Assembly: GCA_963836085.1 (NCBI GenBank)
Contig: CAWIHT010000011.1
Span: forward strand, 354,880 to 418,879
Origin: JAHEEL01 sp963836085
GTDB taxonomy: Bacteria; Actinomycetota; Acidimicrobiia; Spongiisociales; UBA5794
Reading direction: 5' to 3'
Length of the DNA stretch: 64,000 nucleotides
The position numbers and the translations under genes were made by a program. Positions 47,801 to 56,416 of the stretch are shown piece after piece; within the stretch, counting starts at the first letter, position 1, and each line of letters opens with the position of its first letter. The notes below the pieces were generated by a model. That model did no database searches. It saw only the letters and a list, made by a program, of their open reading frames with translations, and was not told the DNA's origin.

Positions 47801-49304
47801 CCAACGCACCGCTGATTCCACCCGCGGCCCGGAGTTCCGCAAGTGTCAGCACTCCGGAGTCAGAGCGATCGAAGAGATCAGCGAGAGCGTATTCCAGCAG
47901 CGGCAGGGTCGACGGTCGGTGCGCTGCCTGAGCCACGGCGGTTGCCACAAGATCGGGCTCGATAGCCACGCCGACGCGGGTGGCTGGTCCGACGACGATC
48001 TCCCGCACTTCGTGGTCCTCGAGTGGCGTAACGAGTACCAATCCGGGCTCGACGAGGCCAGCGAGGTGCCACGCTGTGAGCACCCGGTCGAGGTAGTCGG
48101 CACGGACCGCCACGAGGATCCACGGTCCTTCGCTCCCAACTGCGACTGCGGCGAGCGTCTCGAGAAATGCCGATTGGTCAACCGGTGAGGTCGTTGAGAA
48201 CAACTCCTCGAGTTGATCCACGATCAGTACCGACTTCTGCGCCCTTCCGAGACGATCAACAACGGTTCTCAACTGATCGTGTGTTGTGGATCCGGGGTGG
48301 AGGATTGCGACGTCGGTGCCCCGGACGCGTAGCACTGGCATCAGCCCGGCTCGCAGCACGGATGACTTGCCGCTCCCCGATGCTCCGACCAGCACCAACA
48401 GCCGAGGGCCAACCGATCGCTCTAGCGCTTCGCACAACCGCCGCACCAGCGCGGCGCGGCCATGAAAGTCGCCGGCATCGTCCTCCCCAAAAGTGCGTAG
48501 GCCCTTGTACGGGTTGCGTCTGGCAGTCGTGGCAACCGCGTTGTCGGACTGCAGCGCGGACGGCGTTTCCAGGACCGGATCCTGGTCGAGGATCCGCCGC
48601 TGGAGGAGTCGCAACTCCGCCCCCGGCTCCAGACCAACCTCCTCGGCGAGCACCAATCGCACCTGGTCGTAGACACGGAGCGCCTCGGCTTGCTGCCCGA
48701 TTCGGTAGAGGGCGAGGATGCGCAGCGCCCAGAGCCGCTCACTCAGCGGGTGGCGGCGGGCTAGGTCGTCGAGTTCTGTGGCTGCGGCTGCCTCCGAACC
48801 GGTGAAGAGATCCGCGGCGATTCGCGCCTCGATCGCGGCGGCGTGGAGCTGCTCCAGTCGAGTGATCTCAGGGCGGAGGGCTTCGGCATCGGCGAGGTCT
48901 TCGTACGGCCGTCCCCGCCACAGCGAGAGGGCCTCATTGAGAAGGACGAGAGCTTCCTTGGGATTGGTTGCGACTTCAGCGCTGCCCCGAGCCGCCAGTC
49001 GTTCGAAACGGGACGCATCTACGTCGTCGAGTTCGACCTCCAACGCGTATCCGGGTGGCCGCGATCGCAAGAGCTCGCCGTCGGGGAGCGCCTTGCGCAG
49101 CCCAGACACGTATCCCTGGATGGTCTTGCGGGCGGTGTCCGGCGGCTTCTCGCCCCAGAGGCTGTCAATCAGCCGGTCGGTGGAGACCACCCGGTTGGCG
49201 TGGATCACCAACAACGCCAGGACGAGGCGCTGCTGCGGACCTCCGAGTTCGACGGGCGCGCCATCGGCCCGAACACCGAGTGGACCCAGGCACAGGAACT
49301 CCAC
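44889..49304 (-). CDS. BTAD/STAND-type regulator with WD40-like C-terminus
   Basis: 1471 residues. Domains in order: an OmpR/PhoB-type winged helix (about 5-95, starting EFLCLGPLGVRADG), a BTAD helical domain (about 95-240), and a STAND P-loop ATPase with GASGSGKSS at about 308 and VDQLEEL-type Walker B. Then follow a winged-helix linker, a membrane helix near 680 (LVLLGLATAAAIALVLATIAML), a coiled coil and degenerate WD40-like repeats (about 775-1450). The start is uncertain: GTG 49304 gives the family-like N-terminus, but the frame extends to a GTG at 49382. STAND-WD40 proteins are molecular switches, so this one may sense an extracellular signal or an intruder. It is divergent from a secreted peptidase. 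Confidence 0.8.
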   Translation of the reverse strand: MEFLCLGPLGVRADGAPVELGGPQQRLVLALLVIHANRVVSTDRLIDSLWGEKPPDTARKTIQGYVSGLRKALPDGELLRSRPPGYALEVELDDVDASRFERLAARGSAEVATNPKEALVLLNEALSLWRGRPYEDLADAEALRPEITRLEQLHAAAIEARIAADLFTGSEAAAATELDDLARRHPLSERLWALRILALYRIGQQAEALRVYDQVRLVLAEEVGLEPGAELRLLQRRILDQDPVLETPSALQSDNAVATTARRNPYKGLRTFGEDDAGDFHGRAALVRRLCEALERSVGPRLLVLVGASGSGKSSVLRAGLMPVLRVRGTDVAILHPGSTTHDQLRTVVDRLGRAQKSVLIVDQLEELFSTTSPVDQSAFLETLAAVAVGSEGPWILVAVRADYLDRVLTAWHLAGLVEPGLVLVTPLEDHEVREIVVGPATRVGVAIEPDLVATAVAQAAHRPSTLPLLEYALADLFDRSDSGVLTLAELRAAGGISGALAKRAEEIYEGLEGTGRETARQLFLHLVALAGDEPQRRRIAINELSGRDDAEKVMAAFADHRLLTFDRASTGEPTVEVAHEALLREWPRLAGWVDQARESINRHRRLAAAAADWEDHDRSDDYLLTGSRLTLFSDPSDVDLAVSHLEEAFLSASQGAEKERFRRDQRRRRLVLLGLATAAAIALVLATIAMLARNDARSQAELAQQESRIADANAARAEQNRLDADAERDRAATEAARAFANELSAAALNAIGEDPELAILLSLHSLATSPDLVVSLDHRTTLRRAMQEDILVAQHSVAPEGDLLAMDLSLDGSALAYWTPGELHLVDTATWGHRWAHADKALLPDPSAPITTGSPVFSPNGQFVAIATTEANPRLLVLDASTGAVARAVELGNSQCGAHTGPRSWSADGRYIGVQVDVDCLGPFGAPSLRILDTTTWEQAVEIPVFGQAVFAEDAPLLAAIEYAAPPVPGHRAVIYDTETFDVLVELGATVGVFHPDGSSFVAVDPDGPTGYALQLYDLATSHPTDRFTGLDDRPQIYAAEFVEFPDGFVIIAGTNGQTTGLWSNEDGRLIRSLPTGAVHSLGYDETEQLLYTAASDGMISVWDFSPGGQASPDDQDLRFWFEMNRFSVNPGSSSGAAVHVGTAGNPIESFAVFDTATGSLRETMIAEIAQRYVVTLPGDRVLFIKGDSSSGSAGPLAVWDSATGDTTDFMGCAASMDDWELGEVGEEACAGRGTTFMPTAPPVCSPDGTELVAMDQTGVVHVWDTATLEEREALDIGAAIGGLARVEAVGSGWLLARRLESDVFVAVDRTTFAIIAEFEFRMADNLEVARDGSFLLMKNLDTSIHRVDTDEWQPLQLVGPSQRVRGLALSPSGDRAMLGGTDGFVHIVDAETGEQLDIVPISWVSDGHWLDGDHIVAGAGSTWTIVTLDFDEVVEHAAAQLSRTFSDEECRIYRLDPCPTLDEIRSLHN

Positions 49305-49423
49305 AACTGCAACATACGCTCCGGCGTCGCTTCTGTGAAGGGCCACAAAGCTCCGGGATGGCTCTGACCGCCGACTGACCACCTCCTAGCCGATTCCTTG
49401 CTGCCCCCCTCGACAGTGGAGGG

Positions 49424-50194
49424 GTGGCATACGTAGGTACGCGAACCGTGGTTGCAGTGATGGTTCTAGCGGCGTTGCTGGCCGGCACAATGGTCGCTTC
49501 AGCCTCAGGCGTGGGTGTCCCATTGGGAGTCGGATCCCTCTACCGTCAATCGCCCGAGGGGCCGGTCGACGCGGGCCAGCGTCCCCAACCAAACGAGGCC
49601 TCCCGCGCCACCACCGGTAGCCAGTCAACCGGGAACGAAGGCACCCGGGATGCTGTCATCGCGAGCGGAACACCCCAGCAGAGGGAGATGGTCGGGTGGG
49701 CCGTCGACCGCTTCGCGGCGATCGGGCTTCAGCTACCCGAGGTCGAGATCGGCTTCCCGGAAGGTGGCCAATCGGAATGCGGCGGCGCTCCGGCCCGGAC
49801 CTACCTCGACCACGAGCCCATCAAAGTGATGATCTGCTGGAACAGCCAGCTGATACTTCTCCACGAGCTGGCTCATGCCTGGGAGGCCCACAACGTCGAC
49901 CCAGCACAGCATGAGCCGTTCATGGCGATGCGGTGGGGAGTCGAGTCGTGGGCCGAGCCCGACGACGCATGGGCGGAACAGGGTCGAGAACACGCCGCCA
50001 ACGTCATCGCCTGGGGACTGCTCCAAGACCCGTATCCGATCTCCAGGACATACCCCAACGATGCCGAAAGCCTCAAAGCTGCATTCCGATTCCTCACCGG
50101 AACCGACCCGCTCCACGACGGCGGAACCGTTTTCCAACCGCCCGATCGTGACCTCTTCGCAACACACAACGACCCACTCGAATCCGGTGCGTAG
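49424..50194 (+). CDS. exported zinc metallopeptidase-like protein
   Basis: N-terminal signal peptide (about 10-28), a linker of about 50 residues rich in Pro/Ser/Thr, and a catalytic-like domain with HELAH at about 147 (HExxH zinc motif). A later WAEQGREHAANVIAW has a Glu or His that could be the third ligand. The family is not recognised. The GTG at 49424 is chosen, but GTG at 49448 is possible. It is divergent from the BTAD gene, with about 120 nt between them holding both promoters. Confidence 0.65.
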   Translation: MAYVGTRTVVAVMVLAALLAGTMVASASGVGVPLGVGSLYRQSPEGPVDAGQRPQPNEASRATTGSQSTGNEGTRDAVIASGTPQQREMVGWAVDRFAAIGLQLPEVEIGFPEGGQSECGGAPARTYLDHEPIKVMICWNSQLILLHELAHAWEAHNVDPAQHEPFMAMRWGVESWAEPDDAWAEQGREHAANVIAWGLLQDPYPISRTYPNDAESLKAAFRFLTGTDPLHDGGTVFQPPDRDLFATHNDPLESGA

Positions 50195-51130
50195 GTGTCA
50201 GCACACGTTGCACTCTGGAAAGGGCCTCAGGGCACATCTCGTGCGCCGTCGGGTCGGTGCGGCAGCCGGTGAATGAACTCCGCTCCGCCCGTCGCTGACC
50301 TTTCACCAGGTCAGAGCTCCCGATTCATAGCGGACCTTGCGCCGGTCAGGCAGCCTTTGACGGTGCCGATCGCGGTCGATCCTTAATCGTGTGGTCGGAC
50401 AAGTTCGGGACCGTGAACACAACGCGTCCACGTCACAGCGAAGGGCACTGAGAACTGGCGCGAAGAAATGAGACGCCAAGCGGATCTCTGGCCGGGCACT
50501 TCACCGCGATTGCCTGGGGCCTCGGGCACGCGATATGGACATCAGGAACCTTCATACGGCAGCGTCACCGGCCCGATCCCGGCAGCGCCCATTGAGCGAA
50601 CCGCCGCGTGCCTGAGTCAGGTGAGTTGACTCCACCCAACCACGGAGGGGCCAGCCGCTGCACTGAACCCAGTGCGAACTACCCAACAGCTACGTGGTGG
50701 TGGCCCCGGCACACAAGCGGCAACGCGTGGCCGTCGTCTGAGCCGTCGTCCGAACCGTCGCCAACTTCCCGAAGCTTCTGCTTGCCGGAGAACCTACGGG
50801 GACCTCGACGCGGAGACCTGTCGTGTCGTCATAGAACGGCTGAACCCGTTCGGGTTTCCCGCAGGCTCCGACGAACCCGGACGGGTTCACATCGGACCGT
50901 ACCGCCATTTCTGGACGCTACCCGCCGTGTAGCGCAGCATGGGGGAGCACCACCAAGGGCGTTCCCATTTCAAAGAGTCCGGCTGGCGCTGTTTGCACCG
51001 AAGCTCTATCAGGTTCCGTGCTTCGGCTGGCTACTGGAAGCGCAAGACCCTCCTAGTTGCCACAGGAGCATGCTGGTACGTCTGCGCAGTGGGATCTGGT
51101 GACGGATTGGCCCAATCAACGCCTCGCGGA
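50195..51130. other. intergenic with tRNA-Val fragment, no gene supported
   Basis: 936 nt with only short, compositionally implausible open frames on both strands. Holds the tRNA-Val copy 3 at 50549 and, at 50419-50478, a flank similar to 39371-39430. Probably the scar of repeated insertions. Confidence 0.5.
50549..50591 (+). repeat. tRNA-Val-like 3' half, copy 3 (degenerate)
   Basis: Corresponds to the copy at 44551 with changes (CATAC instead of CACAC in the anticodon loop, ACCGG/CCGGC in the T stem). The acceptor end AGCGCCC is kept. Confidence 0.6.
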
Positions 51131-51200
51131 TGTTAAAGTCCTAGAAATAAGCTCTTATCCCTGATAGGGTCGCATAAATACGATGTTGTAGGAAGGAGGC
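51131..51200 (+). promoter_or_regulatory. promoter/operator region of hipBA
   Basis: An AT-rich stretch in otherwise GC-rich DNA, with the palindrome CCCTGATAGGG (51159-51169), a possible -10 in CATAAATAC and a ribosome site AGGAAGGAGG right before hipB. HipB-type antitoxins usually autorepress through such palindromes. Confidence 0.55.
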
Positions 51201-51207
51201 GAGTTCA

Positions 51208-51522
51208 GTGGATACCCCGACACCGAGGAGAATTCGACGAGCGCAGCTTCAAGTCGGCGAAGACCTGAGGACCTGGCGCTTGCTGCAACGCCTCACGGTG
51301 GAACAAGTGGCGGACCGTGCCGGTGTTGGACGGACAACGGTCTTGCGCCTCGAGTCGGGAGATGGCGCGAACTTCGAGACAGTGCTGCGCGTCGCGCGCG
51401 CCCTCGGCGTTCTCGATCAGCTTGTCGCATCGCTCGACCCGTATGAGTCGGACGTGGGTCGACTTCGCGCCGACGAGGTCTTACCCGAGCGAGTGCGTCA
51501 CGCGAAGAGGCCAGGCGCGTGA
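51208..51522 (+). CDS. hipB: HipB-like antitoxin, XRE-family HTH protein
   Basis: 104 residues with a helix-turn-helix of the XRE type (TVEQVADRAGVGRTTVLRLES, about 33-53). GTG start after AGGAAGGAGG. The stop overlaps the hipA start, so the two are translationally coupled. It is expected to neutralise HipA and repress its own operon. Confidence 0.85.
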   Translation: MDTPTPRRIRRAQLQVGEDLRTWRLLQRLTVEQVADRAGVGRTTVLRLESGDGANFETVLRVARALGVLDQLVASLDPYESDVGRLRADEVLPERVRHAKRPGA

Positions 51523-52781
51523 TGTCAGAAGTCGAGGTTGTTGTGTCGCTCGCCGGCATCGATGTACTCGCTGGACGGCTTCATTCGCATCGTCGTCGCG
51601 CTACTGAGTCCGCAACGTTCTACTACGACGAAGCGTACCTTGCGCGACCTGATGCCTACGCGTTGGATCCGGCACTGCCGCTGGTAGCAGGTGCGCTCCA
51701 CACGCCAGTAGGTCTGAACCTGTTCAATGCCTTCCGGGACTCGGCGCCAGATCGCTGGGGCCGTGGCCTGATCCTGCGCAGAGAGCGGCAGCGCGCGTCG
51801 TCTACCGACGAGACCCCTCGGAGCCTGTCAGAGTTCGATTTCCTCCTCGGAGTTCGCGACGACCTGCGCCAGGGCGCCGTGCGATTCCGCGATCCACAAA
51901 CGGGCAGCTACATGGAATCCGACGACATCGGCATACCGGCGGTCACGGATCTTCCGGAGCTTCTCGATGTTGCAGCACGTGTTGAGACAGATACTGCAGC
52001 GGCATCAGAGCTCAGACAACTTGTCCGGGCTGGCAGCTCGTTGGGCGGCGCGCGCCCCAAGACGCACATCATCGCGCCCGACGGTCGGATCGCGATGGCG
52101 AAGTTCCCTGCAACGAGTGCCGACCGTTGGAACGTCATAGCGTGGGAACGCGTAGCACTCCGTCTGGCCGCGGACGCAGGGATTGAGGTGCCACACTCCG
52201 AACTGGTCAGCATCGCCCGCCGATCTGTGCTGATTGTGGACCGTTTCGATCGGACACCCGGCGGCCAACGCATCGGCTATGCCAGTGCGCTCACGATGCT
52301 CGAGGCGCGTGAGGGTGATCAACGCAGCTACCTCGATGTCGCCGAAACCATCGAGGAGCGATCCCCACACGCCACCAGCGACCTCCGTCAACTGTGGCGT
52401 CGCATGGTCTTCTCCGTGATGATCTCGAACACCGATGACCACCTCAGGAATCACGGGTTCCTGTACGACGGAAGCGGGGCGTGGCGGCTATCCCCGGCAT
52501 TTGATATCAACCCGGACCCGACCCCCGGACCCAAAGACCTCAGTACCGCAATCAACGAAGCTGAGACGGAAGCTCGCGTCGATCTCCTCCTGGAAGTCGC
52601 TCCCTACTTCCGCCTCGACCAAGACGCCGCGACAAACGTGATCGTTCACGTCGAACGCACCGTGAGTCGATGGCGAACCGCAGCGAGGCACACCGGACTC
52701 TCCACCAGTGAGATGGACTCCATGGAACCAGCCTTCGAGCACACCGCTGCCGAGGACGCAAGATCGCTCACGCTGAGATAG
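51522..52781 (+). CDS. hipA: HipA-like toxin kinase
   Basis: 419 residues. HipA is a Ser/Thr kinase that in E. coli phosphorylates glutamyl-tRNA synthetase and causes growth arrest. The Couple_hipA-like N-terminal domain (about 1-120) is followed by the kinase core: Lys region SLGGARPKTHI (about 175), catalytic NTDDHLRNHGF (about 303-313) and metal-binding FDINP (about 327). The phosphate-loop Ser is in GSSLGGARPK. Start ATG 51522 overlaps the hipB stop (TGATG); a GTG 3 nt earlier is possible. Confidence 0.88.
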   Translation: MSEVEVVVSLAGIDVLAGRLHSHRRRATESATFYYDEAYLARPDAYALDPALPLVAGALHTPVGLNLFNAFRDSAPDRWGRGLILRRERQRASSTDETPRSLSEFDFLLGVRDDLRQGAVRFRDPQTGSYMESDDIGIPAVTDLPELLDVAARVETDTAAASELRQLVRAGSSLGGARPKTHIIAPDGRIAMAKFPATSADRWNVIAWERVALRLAADAGIEVPHSELVSIARRSVLIVDRFDRTPGGQRIGYASALTMLEAREGDQRSYLDVAETIEERSPHATSDLRQLWRRMVFSVMISNTDDHLRNHGFLYDGSGAWRLSPAFDINPDPTPGPKDLSTAINEAETEARVDLLLEVAPYFRLDQDAATNVIVHVERTVSRWRTAARHTGLSTSEMDSMEPAFEHTAAEDARSLTLR

Positions 52782-52923
52782 CGACTCCCGAGCGAGCTGC
52801 TCTGACTCTTCTCCGGTGGAGTTGGCTCACTTGGCTCAACCCGGTGTGGCAGGGCGACCCACGAGCTGGTGAGCTGGCTGCTGGGCGCGCACCGACGATT
52901 CGTTCTTTGGACATCAATGAGCG

Positions 52924-52934
52924 CGGCGCCTATC
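52924..52934 (+). repeat. CGGCGCCTATC, element B right arm site
   Basis: A single copy of the element B repeat, 127 nt before att copy 3. It matches the pair at 39882-39903. The surrounding 52782-53060 stretch has no gene that I can support. Confidence 0.55.
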
Positions 52935-53060
52935 AGTCCGGAAACCACGGAACACACACCGAGACGCGTCGGGACACAACGGGACGAGAACCCAACGGAC
53001 ACAAGGGGTTCTGCGATAGCGAGGGATAGGGCGGGATCACTCGGGATGGGGCTTCGCGGA

Positions 53061-53146
<86 letters not shown>

Positions 53147-53536
53147 GCGTATCTGGCATAGACGAGCGACTCGATGGTGGATCGATCTGGATGGTTCTCT
53201 TGGATGTCTTCTGGGCAGAAGCCAGAACAGATCCCTCGTCGCCCTCGGACTCCTCGCCGTCGGAACCCACCCACCCCACCTCCCAGGCCGAAACCGACTC
53301 ACACATCGAGCAGGAGAGCGATACATGGACGGGGTGTTGGCTGAGTAGAGAGCACTGCGACGCCAGATTGGCTGTTCCGTCCCCGGAGAGGCCGCGACGC
53401 CTCCTGGCGTCTTGGTTGCTTTCTGGGTCAACGGAGCACTTGGCACCTCCGAAGGATCGCCACGGCACGTGATGTGTGACACAAACGGGTGCCCAGGAGC
53501 CCTGTCCCAGAGGGGGTCTCCGCGGTCGTGCGGTGT

Positions 53537-53616
53537 CTGGCAATCAAGCGGTCATGGGTTCGAGTCCCCAAGCTCCACCCGGAAGACAACCTTTGAAACC
53601 ATTGCGGCGAATGGGA
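53537..53616 (+). repeat. att copy 4, degenerate
   Basis: ctggcaatcaagcggtcatg resembles the tRNA-Ala 3' half with several changes, followed by agctccaccc and a terminator-like stretch. It lies only 476 nt after copy 3, so an element between them has been lost or was very small. The DNA from 53617 to 54092 shows no supported gene. Confidence 0.65.
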
Positions 53617-54092
53617 GTTGCACCATGATTGCCAGAGTCCTCGGTAGCGCGCGACGGATACCAGGGACCCGCACACGGCGCGATCACCGGTTCGATCGCA
53701 CGAGCGCCCAACACGAATGGCCACGTCAGAGCCGCGCGTTGCCCTCGAAGGCAGCGGATTCAACCTCCTCCGCCGGTCTTCGCGACTGCGGCGGATCGCG
53801 GGCCGTGAGGGACGAAGCCCCCGATGTGATCGGGTTCGGTATCAATCGAGAACGATGACCATGTCGTCGGAGGCTCTCTGGGTGTGGGTTTCAACATCGA
53901 CCGATACAAACTTCCGTTCACAACGGATCCTGCGAACATCGCTGGGTACGAACTCTCCGGCGTCGAGACGCCACCACCGTCCTCTGCTGGGAACGACGCA
54001 CGGATCGTGGAATCCATCAGCGTTCTCCACGCCTGCGCCCGTGAGGGCGGCGCCCGGCTTGCGAGTCGGGCGTCCGTATCATCGTAGGTTGT

Positions 54093-54812
54093 ATGAAGCC
54101 ATGGGAGTGCCCTCACAAGATCGAGCGACCGGTGATGCGTCAACGCTGGGAGCAGCTCAGCTACCTTCACTGGCCGGTCGCACCCAACGTCGTCCAGGCG
54201 ATGCTTCCGTCGGCTCTCGAAGTCGATACCCACGACGGAATGGCCTGGGTGGGGCTGGTGCCGTTCCAGATGCGCAGCATCGGCCCAGTCCGGGGGCCGG
54301 CCGTCCCCTACTTCGGCACGTTCGCAGAAACGAACGTTCGTACGTACGTGCGCGGACGAATGGGTCCCGGGGTCTGGTTCAATTCGCTCGACATCGACCG
54401 GGCTCTGCCTGTGCTCGTGGCACAGACCATCTACGGCCTTCCGTACCAGTGGGCGGCGATGTCGATCCGCGAGGACGGAGACCGCATCACTTATGCATCT
54501 CTCCGGCGATGGCCACATCGGAACCGAGCACATGGCGCAGTGACCATTCGCGTCCGCGACCCGATCCCGAACGAGGATCTCACGCCACTCGATCTCTTCC
54601 TTACGGCTCGCTGGCGGCTCTACGCCCAGTTGGGGAGCAAGCTGGTGGTGGCTCCCGTAGCCCATCGCCCGTGGCCGTTGCACCGAGCCGATGTCGTTGC
54701 CCTCGCGGACGGCATGGTGGCTGCCGGCGGCTACCAGCAACCCGAAGGCGAACCCCATGTGCTCTACTCGCCGGGCGTCGCGGTGGTTGCCGGTCGCCCG
54801 ACCCGCGCGTAG
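54093..54812 (+). CDS. DUF2071 (YqjF-like) family protein
   Basis: 239 residues. The N-terminal YLHWPVAPNVVQAMLP stretch and the central GPAVPYFGTFAETNVRTYV match the DUF2071/YqjF family, whose function is unknown and which is predicted to bind a small ligand. The photolyase starts immediately after its stop (gap of 0 nt), so the two are likely co-translated. This pairing recurs in light-responsive clusters of actinobacteria, as I recall. Confidence 0.82.
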   Translation: MKPWECPHKIERPVMRQRWEQLSYLHWPVAPNVVQAMLPSALEVDTHDGMAWVGLVPFQMRSIGPVRGPAVPYFGTFAETNVRTYVRGRMGPGVWFNSLDIDRALPVLVAQTIYGLPYQWAAMSIREDGDRITYASLRRWPHRNRAHGAVTIRVRDPIPNEDLTPLDLFLTARWRLYAQLGSKLVVAPVAHRPWPLHRADVVALADGMVAAGGYQQPEGEPHVLYSPGVAVVAGRPTRA

Positions 54813-56297
54813 ATGGACACCGTCTGGGTGCTCGGCGATCAGCTCAACCGGTCAACGGGCGCGCTTGGCGCGTCACACCCCGACACCACTCGGATCCTGA
54901 TGGTGGAGAGCGCCGGCAAGATCGCCAGCAAGCCGTTCCACCGGCAGCGGATCCATCTGATCGTGACAGCGATGCGGCGATTCGCCGCCGAACTGGAGGA
55001 CGAAGGGTTCGACGTCGACTATCGCCGCGAGCCGAGCTTGATGGCGGGCCACGAGGGGCATGTCCGGGACCACCGGCCGACCACGGTTCGCGCCGCCGAG
55101 CCGGCCTCGCGGGCTGCGAACGCGCTTCTGTCTTCACTCGGTGTGGAGATGGTGCGCGATGATCGCTTCCTATGCCACTACTCCGACTTCGCTGCGTGGG
55201 CCGACGGACGAACTCGCCTCCGCATGGAGGACTTCTACCGCTGGCAACGGCGCCGGCTGGGCTACCTCATGGACGGGAATGAGCCGGTCGGCGGACGTTG
55301 GAACTTCGATGCCGACAATCGTCAGCCACCGCCAGCGGATGGCGGATCGTTTCCGGAACCCGTCGTCGACGCCCTCGACGACCTTGACCGGGAGGTGATG
55401 GCCGCGATACCTGCCACCGCCACCGGTGCAGCGCCAAGCGGATTGTGGGCCACGGACCGGGCCGGCGCCCTGCGTCGCCTTGATCACTTCGTCGATGTGG
55501 TGCTGCCCGACTTCGGCGCCCACGAGGACGCGATGCTGCGCAACGACTGGCATCTCGCTCACTCCCTCCTGAGCCCCTACTTGAACATTGGCTTGCTCCT
55601 GCCGGGGGAGGTGTGCGACGCTGTGGAAGCCGCGTACCGGGCAGGGCGCGTCCCTATCAACTCGGCCGAAGGCTTCATCCGCCAGGTGATCGGCTGGCGG
55701 GAGTTCATCTGGGGGATCTACTGGCTGTGGCCCGACCATTCCGGTCGCAACGTCCTCGGCAACAACCGGCCACTTCCACCCGTGTTCAGCGGCGCTGCAG
55801 CGACCGACATGCGTTGCGTCGCCGCCACTGTGGGCGATGTCGGCCAGCGCGCGTGGACCCACCACATCCCGCGGCTGATGATCCTCGCCAATCTTGCCAA
55901 CCTGGTCGGCGTGCGGCCGCCAGCGGTTGTCGAATGGATGTGGTCGCAGTTCGTCGATGGAGCCGAGTGGGTGATGATCCCCAATGTCATCGGAATGGGG
56001 ATGTGGGCTGACGGTGGAGCGATGTCCACCAAGCCCTACGTCTCCGGCGGCGCCTACATCAACCGGATGAGTGACTACTGCGGTGACTGCCGCTTCAATC
56101 CTCGGCTCCGTACCGGGGAGACGGCGTGCCCCTTCACCTCCCTCTACTGGGACTTCATTGCCCGCCACGCTGACCTCCTCGGGTCGAATCCGCGCATGGC
56201 GCGGGCCGTGCGAAGCTTCGAGCGCTTGCCGGACGGCGAGGCGACTCGAGCTCGCGCCGCCGAGGTGATCGACAGCCTCATGGCGGGCAGGCTCTAG
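54813..56297 (+). CDS. Fe-S photolyase/cryptochrome (FeS-BCP, PhrB-like)
   Basis: 494 residues, of the bacterial (6-4) photolyase class that binds FAD and a [4Fe-4S] cluster and repairs UV lesions with blue light. Four Cys at 335, 423, 426 and 439 have exactly the 88-3-13 spacing I recall for Agrobacterium PhrB. The N-terminal alpha/beta domain (1-150, starting VWVLGDQLNRS) and the FAD region (NDWHLAHSLLSPYLNIGLL and IRQVIGWREFIWGIYW) are canonical for the group. The start ATG abuts the DUF2071 stop. Confidence 0.92.
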   Translation: MDTVWVLGDQLNRSTGALGASHPDTTRILMVESAGKIASKPFHRQRIHLIVTAMRRFAAELEDEGFDVDYRREPSLMAGHEGHVRDHRPTTVRAAEPASRAANALLSSLGVEMVRDDRFLCHYSDFAAWADGRTRLRMEDFYRWQRRRLGYLMDGNEPVGGRWNFDADNRQPPPADGGSFPEPVVDALDDLDREVMAAIPATATGAAPSGLWATDRAGALRRLDHFVDVVLPDFGAHEDAMLRNDWHLAHSLLSPYLNIGLLLPGEVCDAVEAAYRAGRVPINSAEGFIRQVIGWREFIWGIYWLWPDHSGRNVLGNNRPLPPVFSGAAATDMRCVAATVGDVGQRAWTHHIPRLMILANLANLVGVRPPAVVEWMWSQFVDGAEWVMIPNVIGMGMWADGGAMSTKPYVSGGAYINRMSDYCGDCRFNPRLRTGETACPFTSLYWDFIARHADLLGSNPRMARAVRSFERLPDGEATRARAAEVIDSLMAGRL

Positions 56298-56416
56298 AGG
56301 CGAGGGGCGACCGTGATGCCGGGAACGACGCGGCCGATGGCTGGCAGGGGTTCGCTCCCATCCCCCCATTGGTGAGCTGCGATCCTCATTCCAACACGTC
56401 GGTGTCCGTCAACCGC

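Noticed and set aside
50608..51102. A 164-residue plus-strand frame before hipB
   Set aside because: No domain, biased composition and no ribosome site; overlapping frames look equally plausible.
53191..53472. A 93-residue plus-strand frame between att copies 3 and 4
   Set aside because: Low-complexity Ser/Pro/Thr stretch, no ribosome site and no family resemblance.
53717..55162. A 481-residue frame on the plus strand over the DUF2071 and photolyase genes
   Set aside because: It is Arg/Pro/Ser-rich and overlaps two genes with clear family motifs in other frames.
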